Shown here in pieces: positions 36,201-44,025 of a DNA stretch of 64,000 nt. Position numbers and translations under genes: made by a program. The DNA lies in contig OW818681.1 of assembly GCA_942493075.1 (NCBI GenBank), positions 2,790,001-2,854,000 on the forward strand, given 5' to 3'. The notes beneath the pieces were generated by a model. That model saw only the letters and a list, made by a program, of their open reading frames with translations, was not told where the DNA came from and did no database searches. Each line of letters opens with the position of its first letter. Position 1 is the stretch's first letter. This DNA is from JBBQYD01 sp942493075 (GTDB taxonomy: Bacteria; Verrucomicrobiota; Verrucomicrobiia; Limisphaerales; UBA8199).

Positions 36201-36415
36201 GTCCCTTTTCTTCCTGAGCTGCGGCGCGTCGGCTTATCTTCTTTTCCAGCCGTCCCTGTTTTCACCCATGCATCAACCTCTGAAACCAAAAACTTTCTCA
36301 AGCGTCCGACTTTGTGCCCCGGCATCTTCTTGCGATCGACCCATTTGTATATAGTGTCGCGGTTGACGCCCAGGTGAGCGGCGATTTCGTGCACGGATAG
36401 CCAACGCTCTTGCAT
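36197..36415 (-). CDS. excisionase-type HTH regulator heading the defence array
   Basis: ATG 36415 has GGGGA eight bases upstream and gives the family's normal beginning: MQERWLSVHEIAAHLGVNRD, then TIYKWVDRKKMPGHKVGRL and RKFLVSEVDAWVKTG. This is the helix_turn_helix_17/excisionase family of about 70 residues. An earlier GTG (36436) would add seven residues. The stop overlaps the helicase start (ATGA). Such HTH proteins often stand first in restriction and DISARM-like operons, and may repress them. Confidence 0.8.
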   Translation of the reverse strand: MQERWLSVHEIAAHLGVNRDTIYKWVDRKKMPGHKVGRLRKFLVSEVDAWVKTGTAGKEDKPTRRSSGRKGT

Positions 36416-36531
36416 AAGTTTTTCCCCGCTGTTCACATTAGAATCATTCCCAATGCAGCAGAGCCTGTGGGCAGGATTGTAAGAAGTTTGTCCGATTGAG
36501 CTAGAGAAAAGCTTAACTAAGCAGTTCAGAC

Positions 36532-36560
36532 GGGGGTCTCAGAAAGAGCAAGGGGGTCTC
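36532..36560 (-). promoter_or_regulatory. tandem 9-bp repeat upstream of the defence array
   Basis: GGGGGTCTC occurs at 36532-36540 and again at 36552-36560, exactly 20 bases apart (two helical turns), about 120 bases before the HTH start. The spacing fits a dimeric regulator on one DNA face. No clear -35/-10 pair could be fixed between here and 36415. Confidence 0.4.
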
Positions 36561-36680
36561 CAGTTTCCGCTCGCCGTCAGGAAGCGAAATTGCCCAACGG
36601 TTTAGCACTTGGCATCCCGTGCGACACCGGCGGAATATGCAGGTGCCACAAGATTCGTTCTCAACCACATGCCTCGGAGA

Positions 36681-36953
36681 CTAGCGCTGCATGCGGGGCG
36701 CGTTGCTGCGAAGTTTACCAGAGCGATACAACACCATCGCGTAATCGATGGTCTTCTGAGTGATCTTACCCGAGAAACCAGAGAGACGCTGGCTTTCCTG
36801 AATGAAGTTGAGGGTTTCTGCAACCTCACGCGGCATCTTTTCCATCGCGTTGTTCAAAGCCGCTCGCTTGGAACCATCACGCCTTCCTTGACCGCACTTG
36901 GAATACTTTCCAAATTCTGCGTTCTTCTTTCCTTTTGCCTTAGCAGTCTTCAA
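36681..36953 (-). CDS. small basic unknown protein
   Basis: A 90-residue protein with a Lys-rich start (KTAKAKGKKNAEFGKYSKCG), then a helical part AMEKMPREVAETLNFIQESQRL. It follows the 36968-37279 gene by 14 bases on the same strand, so they may be cotranscribed. No family recognised. Basic charge suggests nucleic acid contact. A shadow frame on the plus strand covers the same bases but has poorer composition. Confidence 0.4.
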   Translation of the reverse strand: MKTAKAKGKKNAEFGKYSKCGQGRRDGSKRAALNNAMEKMPREVAETLNFIQESQRLSGFSGKITQKTIDYAMVLYRSGKLRSNAPRMQR

Positions 36954-36967
36954 ATTTTCGATTTGCG

Positions 36968-37279
36968 TTAGCTAGCCTTGGCCAACTGCCTAGGTCGCAG
37001 TGTCACGGCGACCCGATCGGCTCCATTAACCGACAATCGTTCCACAGCGACACTTAGAAGGCGATACATGCCTCTGTCATGTCCGTATAGACTTCTCCAA
37101 ACGCCGTCCTCCACATATTCCCGCAGAGCATCCAAATCACGGTCTGAAGCGTTCGCAATCAGATCTTGATGCAGCAATAGGTGTCTGGCAGTCAGTTCCC
37201 TGGCACGGGCGCCCCGGATTTTTCGCCTGAACGCCTCAGGGTCTGCCTGGGCCAATTGTCGCATTTTCCGTCTGTTCAT
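36968..37279 (-). CDS. small unknown protein
   Basis: 103 residues from ATG 37279 (MNRRKMRQLAQADPEAFRRKI); GAGAAG lies about nine bases upstream. It is charged and helical, with HLLLHQDLIANASDRDLDALREYVEDG and MYRLLSVAVERLSVNGADRV. No family recognised. It lies upstream of the 90-residue gene and about 106 bases downstream of an inverted repeat that could be its operator. Confidence 0.5.
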   Translation of the reverse strand: MNRRKMRQLAQADPEAFRRKIRGARARELTARHLLLHQDLIANASDRDLDALREYVEDGVWRSLYGHDRGMYRLLSVAVERLSVNGADRVAVTLRPRQLAKAS

Positions 37280-37384
37280 TATACTAATCTTCTCGGAGCC
37301 AGGCACCTAGACCCCAAGGTGGTGCTGGCTACTGCACTCGTGCCGGATTCAAGATATCAAAAATCACTGCAGGAATCACCTAAA

Positions 37385-37402
37385 ATATCGAATAGGCGAT
37401 AT
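37385..37402. promoter_or_regulatory. inverted repeat, possible operator
   Basis: ATATCG, six bases and CGATAT form a perfect dyad in the 314-base gap between the small unknown gene (ends at 37279 on its 5' side) and the second DUF5131 gene. The rest of this gap shows no coding signal. Confidence 0.35.
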
Positions 37403-37593
37403 CTGCGAATTGCATCAATTAAATGTTGCCGGGGGTGGGGTTTAGGATGGGTGGAAAGCATGTCGTTGCCTCACCCTAAATCGGAGGCAAGTGGAAAGTA
37501 TTAGCGGGCGACCAGGGGCGCGCATCCTGCCCAACAACCCATAGGGAACTCTGATATAGGTCATCAGGGCAGAAACGGCGCTGCGGACCAAGC

Positions 37594-38655
37594 TCAAGGC
37601 AGCTCCGTATGAGCATGGTGGGCAGCGTGCTCCCGAAAACCTAGCGGTAATTGCCGCACCCGCCACGCCTTAGGCCACTCACTCCAATCTCCACCGTGTG
37701 GATCTTCAAGGCTTAGCACTCTGTTACCAAAAAACGGCAGCCTGCCTACCTGCTTGAAGAAGAATGACACCTGACCGTTACAAGCGGCTTCCATCTCCAG
37801 CGCCCATTCGACGCAAAACCTATCCGCCAGCACGTCGCTGCCACCGCCCACGATCACCCAGTCAATGTCTTGCAGGCTAAGGGTGACGGACTCTGAAAGC
37901 GGTTCCAACGACAGTGCCTTAAAATGAGCCGGCACTCGGCGCAAATGATCCACCCGCCCAATAACACACTGGGAAGTAACCGTGGTCATCGCGACCAGGT
38001 TGGCAGGCCAGTAGCCGCCCCGCGTTAGCAGCCACTCTCCGAATTCCGCCATTCGCCGCGGACGCTTGCTCAGCCACAGCCAGATGTGACGTTTGCCGGC
38101 GGTCGAAGTCACGTTGCCGATTATTTCCCGGTCCAGGTAATCGAACGACACGTCGGCAGACAACGCGTCGCCCATATCCGAGATAAATATGAGCCTTGGC
38201 ATCCCTTCAAGCCAGGGCTTATTCGCAATCTCCGCCGCCGTAGGTAGTCCCCAACTCGCTGCTTTTGCCATTCGTCCAGGAAACAATTCAGGAATTTCAA
38301 AGGTATCGGCGTAACCCTTATGACCCGCCCTCATTGTCCCAAGCAATCCTGCGTAGCATTTGCAACCCCGCCTGATTATATCAAGGGCTCCATCCTGTAC
38401 GAACGGATCGACTCCAGGTATGAGCGCCAACGCGGCGGCCACAGCTTTCCGATCACGGTACAATTCAGATGTGGTGCGGTTACCAACGGCTCGGTCAACC
38501 GCGCTCCGAACCGCTGGTCCTCCCTGGCACAAGGTTGAAACAAATGACGCCAGTTCCGGAATCAAGGCAGAGGCTGGCTTCCAGAGTTCGCAACCGTGAC
38601 ATCCCATCACCGGGTTGATGGTCGAGTGGCACCACTGAATAGCTGTCTTCTTCAT
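37594..38655 (-). CDS. DUF5131 (phage Gp37/Gp68) family protein, copy 2
   Basis: Start at 38655 (MKKTAIQWCHSTINPVMGC) matches copy 1 at 9824; upstream codons in frame are not conserved. It keeps the same cysteine pairs (GCHGCELW, KCYAGLLGTMRAG) and motifs LIFISDMGDALSADVS, WLWLSKRPRRMAEF, NLVAMTTVTSQ and IDWVIVGGGSDVLAD. By eye most residues are shared, but the DNA has diverged widely, so the duplication is old. Both copies have a TATACT box six bases before the ATG and the 54-bp repeat before that. Iron-sulphur or radical chemistry is inferred from family cysteines only. Confidence 0.8.
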   Translation of the reverse strand: MKKTAIQWCHSTINPVMGCHGCELWKPASALIPELASFVSTLCQGGPAVRSAVDRAVGNRTTSELYRDRKAVAAALALIPGVDPFVQDGALDIIRRGCKCYAGLLGTMRAGHKGYADTFEIPELFPGRMAKAASWGLPTAAEIANKPWLEGMPRLIFISDMGDALSADVSFDYLDREIIGNVTSTAGKRHIWLWLSKRPRRMAEFGEWLLTRGGYWPANLVAMTTVTSQCVIGRVDHLRRVPAHFKALSLEPLSESVTLSLQDIDWVIVGGGSDVLADRFCVEWALEMEAACNGQVSFFFKQVGRLPFFGNRVLSLEDPHGGDWSEWPKAWRVRQLPLGFREHAAHHAHTELP

Positions 38656-38687
38656 ATTATGAGTATAAGGCATTTCGATCGTTGGGC

Positions 38688-38742
38688 TTAACGAGTAGTA
38701 GCTGACTACAAGCACAAACCTTCAGCCTATGGCATGAGTAGT
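38688..38742 (-). promoter_or_regulatory. 54-bp promoter repeat, copy B
   Basis: On the minus strand it ends CTCGTTAAG and is followed after 20 bases by TATACT and six bases by the DUF5131 ATG (38655). The inner hairpin is GTAGT-CAGCT-ACTAC, which differs from copy A (CGTAG-GCAG-CTACG) by changes that keep pairing. The same spacing as in copies A, C and D. Confidence 0.65.
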
Positions 38743-38887
38743 TAATCGTTGGAATTCCTATGAAGCGTTGCAGTGCCGATTTCTTCCCGTCGCCCTCCTG
38801 ACTGATGAGCACAACGGTTATTATCCTCCTCCTCAAGAAACTGGCGGAACAAAAACTTGGTTATGATTAAGTAAAAATCGACAACCA

Positions 38888-39121
38888 ATGGCGTGCGTTC
38901 TCGAGTTCGCTGCTGCAACCCGCAAATCAATGCGGACCTGTGCACTAGAATACCGGCGTTGTAAGGCGCGGGGCTGGCAAGTTGAATCGGACAGATGGCT
39001 GGTATTCGCCTGCTATTACCGTGCTGCCTCTGAGGAGTGGCAGACCGGTAAGCCAGCAATCTCGCCTCAACTTGCAGGTGCAGCAGATCAAATCGTTAGG
39101 AAATTGGCAGCCGCTCTCTAA
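38888..39121 (+). CDS. unknown small Arg-rich protein, copy 2 of cassette
   Basis: 77 residues matching the gene at 11104: FAAATRKSMRTCALEYRRCKARG, then RWLVFACYYRAASEEW and PQLAGAADQIVRKLAA. Both copies are divergent from a DUF5131 gene. The N-terminus is shorter than in copy 1; no strong ribosome site is seen before ATG 38888. Function unknown. Confidence 0.55.
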   Translation: MACVLEFAAATRKSMRTCALEYRRCKARGWQVESDRWLVFACYYRAASEEWQTGKPAISPQLAGAADQIVRKLAAAL

Positions 39122-39261
39122 GAGGATTAATCGTTTTTGAAGGCCTGGCTCTTGGATTTCAGTGTCCGGCAGTTTTTGGGCACGGTGCGAACTCTTGGTC
39201 GGGCGCTCCTTTGATTCTGTGCTTCCCTGCGACAGGCTGGATTTCACTGGGCAATAAGTGC

Positions 39262-39810
39262 TCAGATCCCGTACCTGAGCTTAAGGTCTGCCAAAATTCG
39301 TCGGGCATCTCGCTTCACGTCATTTGCTCGTAGCCACGCAACACGAAAATCGAACCGACCTGTAAACTGAAGAAACCTTTTGTGACGATCTCCATACCGT
39401 TCAACCAGGTCTCTAGCGATGAAGTATTCAAGGGACCTTCTCTTATCTTGGCGTGAATATCCTGGCTCTGACGGCAACCTATACCCTACCGCGAACACAC
39501 GTCGATTTTGTGCTCGTGGTAGCCAATGGTAGCGGTATTCTTTACGCCCTGGCACCCAGCCACGCTTGAAATACGACACGGAAGCTCTCTCCCCGAAATA
39601 GAAAAGGTCGTTGGGGCTGAACACGGCTGGCCTTTCAGGGCATTCTTTGCCTAACCAGAAATAAAAGTACAGAGTTTCGGCTTTACCGGTCGGCCACGCG
39701 CTAGGAACCAGAGGCTTACCAACGTATGTGAGTCGCCATTCAGGATGATCTGGATCCGGCCCCTTGCTGCAGTTTACGTCAATAATCAGTTCAAAAGGGT
39801 TTGGTCTCAT
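39262..39810 (-). CDS. unknown aromatic-rich protein
   Basis: 182 residues, unusually rich in Tyr, Phe, Trp and Arg: LYFYFWLGKECPERP, LFYFGERASVSYFKRGWVPG and KEYRYHWLPRAQNRRVF. No family recognised and no signal peptide or membrane segment. It is preceded by a small membrane protein gene on the same strand (stop-to-start gap seven bases), so the pair may be cotranscribed. Composition suggests a compact beta-rich domain. Confidence 0.55.
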   Translation of the reverse strand: MRPNPFELIIDVNCSKGPDPDHPEWRLTYVGKPLVPSAWPTGKAETLYFYFWLGKECPERPAVFSPNDLFYFGERASVSYFKRGWVPGRKEYRYHWLPRAQNRRVFAVGYRLPSEPGYSRQDKRRSLEYFIARDLVERYGDRHKRFLQFTGRFDFRVAWLRANDVKRDARRILADLKLRYGI

Positions 39811-39817
39811 GGGATTA

Positions 39818-40060
39818 TTAAAATGATGCTGGGGAGGGCCAGTAAAGCAGTTGGTTAATGGCGTTGATCTTCGCTAATGGCGTGAGTGGAAGGTAAAGCA
39901 GGTTGATCTCCGCAGGTATATAAGCCGGATGAAAGGCGTCATTGGTAGCCCATGCGATCGGACCGCTGCTGAAAATGTAGAGCGGCAGACAAATCGCAAG
40001 CCACAGCGCTGCAGCCCGTGTTCTGCGGGAAGAGCAGGGCCGATCGAGCGGAGTTTTCAT
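39818..40060 (-). CDS. small membrane protein
   Basis: 80 residues from ATG 40060. Residues 15-40 (AAALWLAICLPLYIFSSGPIAWA) form a transmembrane helix, followed by a periplasmic loop and a second hydrophobic segment, INLLYLPLTPLAKINAINQLLYW. The pattern 'LY--SSGP--W------Y-P-----' is common in Planctomycetes/Verrucomicrobia small membrane proteins of unknown role. It lies seven bases upstream of the aromatic-rich gene. Confidence 0.55.
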   Translation of the reverse strand: MKTPLDRPCSSRRTRAAALWLAICLPLYIFSSGPIAWATNDAFHPAYIPAEINLLYLPLTPLAKINAINQLLYWPSPASF

Positions 40061-40511
40061 TTGCAGCAAGCGTACGTGGTCGGCGGTATCAAATCCAGCC
40101 TCCCTGAGACTCACGTTCGATCTCAGGCAATTTTCCTTATCCGCAGAGGCAGGTTTCTCGAAGCAGATTGCGACGATCTACTTCACATGGCAGATGCTCC
40201 AGACCAGGAGCAGCTGTATCTGACGTCGAAGAAAAAGCCGCGAATGAACGGTAATGTCCCAAAAAAGGACGCAGTCGATGATCAAAGACTCCCAACGTTC
40301 ATTTCCTCCGAGTGGCGCGATGCAAAAAGGCCAGATTTTCTGCAGAATAGTCCAAACTCCTGATGGATATGGGATTGGAATGTTAAATGCTCTTATGCGC
40401 TAAGTATCAGGGCAGGGCCGAGCCTCGATGGGAAACCACCTGCGGGGCTGCGCCTGCGTCTCGCCTCGAATCGCCCATTGGGCCTTCGGGGTTAACGAAC
40501 GGAAAACCATA
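40061..40511. other. 451-base gap with no supported gene
   Basis: Plus-strand frames here (for example 39929-40363) have no ribosome site or family match and mirror the opposite-strand membrane gene. I see no repeat or hairpin of note. Confidence 0.35.
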
Positions 40512-40937
40512 ATGCAACCAGCACAATTAGCTCTATCGAGAGGTGACCGAATCCTACTGAATCAATTGCACGCGACAATGAACCGCGCCAATAGCCTGTT
40601 TGAATCGCTTGATAGGGATGTCCAGCGCCGGGTCCACGAAATTCAGAATCCCATTTCCAGTCTGCCTTACTGCATCCGGTGGGGTTTAAGAGCTTGCGAG
40701 GAACTGATCGAGAAATCCACGCCAAGCTCGGTCGAGGAGATCTGGTTAACAGAGGCGCAATTGGCCAAACGTCTCGGTATTGGACCCGTAAATCTGAAAC
40801 AGCTTATCAAACGAAAAGTTTTGGTACCCATGGTGCGACAGGGCACGGCCTATTTCGGATTGCAGGAGTGCGGGAAGGCTCTGAAGCGTAACGGAACGGG
40901 AACCCGTGCGGCTCGGTTTTCGCGTCGGGATTCCTGA
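40512..40937 (+). CDS. unknown protein with HTH-like C-terminus
   Basis: 141 residues from ATG 40512. The N-terminal 70 residues are helical (LLNQLHATMNRANSLFESLD). Residues about 75-125 have EEIWLTEAQLAKRLGIGPVN, then LKQLIKRKVLVPMVRQG and FGLQECGKALKR, the helix-turn-helix plus wing plan of excisionase-like proteins. A DNA-binding role is inferred. No ribosome site is obvious. It lies 66 bases before the broken radical-SAM gene. Confidence 0.5.
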   Translation: MQPAQLALSRGDRILLNQLHATMNRANSLFESLDRDVQRRVHEIQNPISSLPYCIRWGLRACEELIEKSTPSSVEEIWLTEAQLAKRLGIGPVNLKQLIKRKVLVPMVRQGTAYFGLQECGKALKRNGTGTRAARFSRRDS

Positions 40938-41003
40938 GGAACTGACGGCCTGCTTTGGCATGGCTATTCGCACCCTGAGTTCGTCAAAAGAATCGACAAC
41001 CTG

Positions 41004-42067
41004 GTGCAAACCTTTAATTTGGTAATGTACCAGCGGGTCCTCTGGAACAGGCAGACAGGCTTTATCGCGCGCGCGTTGCGGTTCAATGTTTGTCTGGGAC
41101 CGGACGTCGTGAGAGTCGAAGTCGTGGCGGACACGAACGATGCCCACCACCTCACGATGGATATTGTCCGAGACGATTTGGCCCAGGCTCACTTCTTCAC
41201 GGCCAAGTGCAGCCATGGCTGCACGTATTGCTCCAGCGTGCTTCTGGGAATGCACCCGTCATTTGTGGCCGCCGGACAGTCGCCATTCGGCTTCGGGTAT
41301 TCCATGTTCGACCCTGATTTTCCAAAACGTGTGACTCGAGACACCGAAAGACTCCGTAATCGTGGCGTTGTGCAACTCTGTACGACGGTCGACGCCTGGG
41401 CGCCAGAAGGTCAAGAACACGATTTAGGGCGGCAGTGTCTGAATGCCATCCTCCCGCAACTGGGTTGGATCGTATGCATACTTACGAAGAATGCTACCGT
41501 TCAGCGGGACTATGACCTGATCGAAGCACACCGCGACCGCGTGTCGGTCGGCTTGAGTCTCATCGCCACGCCAGACAAGGAACCGCAAAACTTGTGATTG
41601 AGCCAAACGTATCCAGGCTTTCAGAGCGGTTCGCGGCACTGGAAGAAGCGCATCGGCGAGGTTTACAAGTTTATGGCATGTTGTGTCCGATTCTGCCCGG
41701 CATCTCCGACAGCCACCGGGCATTTTCTGATTTGATTGTTGCCAGCAACCGATTCGGCGCAGAAGAAATCTTTGTTGAGCCGATTAATGCCCGCAGTCCT
41801 GCCTTGAGGTTGACCGATGAAGCGCTTGTCGCTGGTGGTTTCAAAAGTGAGCCTGCCGCAATCGAGAAGATACGCACTTGGGACGATTGGTCACCGTATT
41901 GCGCCGACTTGCTTTCCACAGTTCAGCACGTTACGCCGCAACACGGCCTGCTAGAGAAGTTCAGATTCCTGCTTTATCCAACACACCTTACGGACCGGGA
42001 TCTTCAGCGCATTCAGGCGAATGACTCGCGAGTCATGGCTTGGGGCTTAACGTTCATTCTAAACTGA
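41004..42067 (+). pseudogene. radical SAM protein (SPL-like) with a one-base frameshift
   Basis: Two frames join into one protein. The first (41004-41597) has the cluster motif KCSHGCTYC (CxxxCxxC) and later QLCTTVDAWAP and VSVGLSLIATPDK. The second (from about 41582 to 42067) continues TAKLVIEPNVSRLSERFAAL, then GLQVYGMLCPILPGISDS. Together this is the spore-photoproduct-lyase-like radical SAM plan ('S--TPDKE---viEPN---..ERi-AL--LH--Gi-vyaml-PilPGi'). Loss of one A (AAGGAACC where AAGGAAACC is expected, near 41583) breaks the frame. The N-terminus is also short. The gene is probably non-functional, unless the reading is a sequencing error. Confidence 0.7.
42021..42036. promoter_or_regulatory. 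perfect 16-bp palindrome before the LRV gene
   Basis: ATGACTCGCGAGTCAT is fully self-complementary and lies 65 bases upstream of ATG 42101, inside the end of the broken radical-SAM gene. It could be an operator for the next gene; coding context gives no other reason for it. Confidence 0.35.
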
Positions 42068-42088
42068 CCAAAAACAACAGCAGCAAAA

Positions 42089-42100
42089 TATACTAACATT
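42089..42100 (+). promoter_or_regulatory. -10 box of a leaderless promoter
   Basis: TATACT is six bases before ATG 42101, the same geometry as at 10888 and 38655. No ribosome site precedes the ATG, so a leaderless transcript is likely. No good -35 hexamer was found. Confidence 0.45.
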
Positions 42101-42859
42101 ATGAGGCGTTTATGCGTTCAAAAGGGGCCGCGGGCGGTAAGCAAGCTCTCTGACCCTGCAAAACTGAGCCAACTGGCAGAGGACCTCATGGATGGAAAGG
42201 TGAAGCTCACCACTGACCTCCTTCCCGACACGTTGCTTCGCAACCACCACCTGCCCCTCGACAAGTTCTGCAAGCTTGCGCGATGGGTCTGGGACTTCGG
42301 CGATTACACCATGGCTATCTGCAGCAGACCTGACACTCCCGCGCACTTGTTGGCTCAGTGCAGCAGGAGTACTTTCTCGACTAGTCTGTTACAAATCGCC
42401 GAGCACCCCAAGGCGAATAGGATGACACTGCTACGGCTCGCGAGGGTAGGAGATAGCAACGTGGTGGAAAGGGCAATAGCACACCCGAGCTTTCCGAAAG
42501 AAATGATCGTCAGGCTCGCAAATTGCAGCCACGACCCAGCACGTGAGGTGATCGCACAAAATACGAACGATCCCGAGGCTCTTGCAAAACTGTCGACGGA
42601 CGCCAGACGGGTGGTCAGGTTATTGGTCACAAGTAATCCTTCAACACCACCGGATGTGCTTGCGAGAATGGGCCTCACAGACACAGATCAGTCGATTGTG
42701 GCTGAGGTGGCGGCAAACGCAATGGACCCGGCCGTACTGGACTCAATAGCAGAGCGGATTCCGGAATTCGGTTCCGAATCTCTCACACGAGCTATCTTGG
42801 CCAATCCGTACTCGACGGACCACGCCAAGACGATCGCCGTCCTTTCTTCCCAGGAATAA
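42101..42859 (+). CDS. variant leucine-rich repeat (LRV) protein
   Basis: 252 residues. From about 85 to 245 it is made of 24-26 residue helical repeats of the LRV type: LLRLARVGDSNVVERAIAHPSFPKEM, then IVRLANCSHDPAREVIAQNT, 'ALAKLSTDARRVVRLLVTSNPSTPPD' and VLARMGLTDTDQSIVAEVAANA. The N-terminus lacks the Fe-S cysteine cluster of some LRV proteins. These repeats bind proteins or nucleic acid; the partner is unknown. The start has no ribosome site and follows a TATACT box by six bases. Confidence 0.7.
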   Translation: MRRLCVQKGPRAVSKLSDPAKLSQLAEDLMDGKVKLTTDLLPDTLLRNHHLPLDKFCKLARWVWDFGDYTMAICSRPDTPAHLLAQCSRSTFSTSLLQIAEHPKANRMTLLRLARVGDSNVVERAIAHPSFPKEMIVRLANCSHDPAREVIAQNTNDPEALAKLSTDARRVVRLLVTSNPSTPPDVLARMGLTDTDQSIVAEVAANAMDPAVLDSIAERIPEFGSESLTRAILANPYSTDHAKTIAVLSSQE

Positions 42860-42887
42860 CAGACTCACGTCCAAAACACATGGACAG

Positions 42888-42986
42888 ACGTGCAGACAAA
42901 CGACAAAAGCGAAAGCCCGCTCTTCAGTCGGGGCCTTCACCCCGCACCTCCTGTGGTGTGAGTAGCCAACCTCCTTGTCTGCACGT
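42888..42986. ncRNA. candidate structured RNA (12-bp closing stem)
   Basis: ACGTGCAGACAA and TTGTCTGCACGT are perfectly complementary over 12 bases and enclose 75 bases. Inside, a bulged AAGCCCG/CGGGGCCTT stem and CACC-TCCTGT-GGTG could form two more hairpins, giving a three-way junction. It lies between the LRV and HTH-like genes. It could be a leader RNA, a small RNA or the DNA fold of a mobile element; the direction is not known. Confidence 0.4.
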
Positions 42987-43093
42987 TTCCTAATTCCAAC
43001 GGGAGTATTGCCACCATTGAACACCGCACTCGTGAATGCCGGGATTCATCCACACCATCCTTGCAACAAAACCGTGCCAAACCAAAAAGCATT

Positions 43094-43903
43094 ATGGCAC
43101 GAAAACGGGTTAAATTCAGCGATACCGATCACGATCAGCCGCACTTTCCTCCGGAGCGGACCATCCGGTTGCTGGTGGGAATCAAATCTGCCATCGGCAT
43201 GGTGGAGTCAAGGGCTGTAAGCTTTGAGGATCTCGAACAACTCAGCGGTCGCTCCGCAGGCACCATCGCCAGTTGGATGGAAGGGACACGGATGCAGCAA
43301 CTCGAATTCCTTTTCGCATTGCTGGAGAGGGTGCCTCCGAGATTGCGTCACGACCTGCTTGATGCTGCCTGTCGCACACATCCCACGTTGCAGCATCCGA
43401 GGTTGGCTCATGATCCGATCGCGGTGAGCAGGTTGGAAGACCTGCTCGAGCGACGCACTGGCTTGTCCGTCATTCATGGCGCACCGGAGCATGCACGAGC
43501 CTTTCTGCTCAATGCGCTCGGCAACTCCACTCGTGAAGTCAACTTCGGGCAACAACCCGTGGTGGGGATAGAAATCCACCGAGTGGCTTCTTGGGCACCT
43601 GCGCTGGGTATCCTCCACATTTCGCCCCACACCGAGATGCGTCAGCAGTTGCAGCGAGCATACTCGAAGATAAAGCAGTCGGTGGATGGCAGCATGATTT
43701 TACTGGGCGGCGTGTGGAGCAGAATCCCTGAGGTGCATTCCGAAATTCGGAGCCTTTCAACGCGTTGTCATGTGATCGTGGCGGATGAGTTCCTCAAGCC
43801 TGAAGACCTTGTGCGCCGGGTTCCTGGACCAGTAAAAATAATTACCATCGCCCCGGCACGCGAACAACTGGAATGGATCCGGGTCACCGTTCAGGACGGT
43901 TAA
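43094..43903 (+). CDS. unknown protein with N-terminal HTH
   Basis: 269 residues from ATG 43094 (MARKRVKFSDTDHDQPHF). Residues about 35-65, SFEDLEQLSGRSAGTIASWMEG, form a helix-turn-helix like XRE/Cro proteins. A C-terminal region (about 120-265) has RTGLSVIHGAPEHARAFLLNAL and ISPHTEMRQQLQRAYSKIKQ, then GSMILLGGVWSRIPE and CHVIVADEFL, resembling an alpha/beta fold but with no clear Walker A. No family is certain. It could be a regulator of neighbouring island genes. Confidence 0.55.
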   Translation: MARKRVKFSDTDHDQPHFPPERTIRLLVGIKSAIGMVESRAVSFEDLEQLSGRSAGTIASWMEGTRMQQLEFLFALLERVPPRLRHDLLDAACRTHPTLQHPRLAHDPIAVSRLEDLLERRTGLSVIHGAPEHARAFLLNALGNSTREVNFGQQPVVGIEIHRVASWAPALGILHISPHTEMRQQLQRAYSKIKQSVDGSMILLGGVWSRIPEVHSEIRSLSTRCHVIVADEFLKPEDLVRRVPGPVKIITIAPAREQLEWIRVTVQDG

Positions 43904-44025
43904 GTCGAAATTGCCCTCACAAATTCTCCTGTTCAAACAGAAAAATGGGCAGCCATTCGGAGAAACCGGCATTCGGCCGGATTTCCCTTCCAGGGCTGGT
44001 CCGCTCCGTGTGAAATCGTGGCTGA

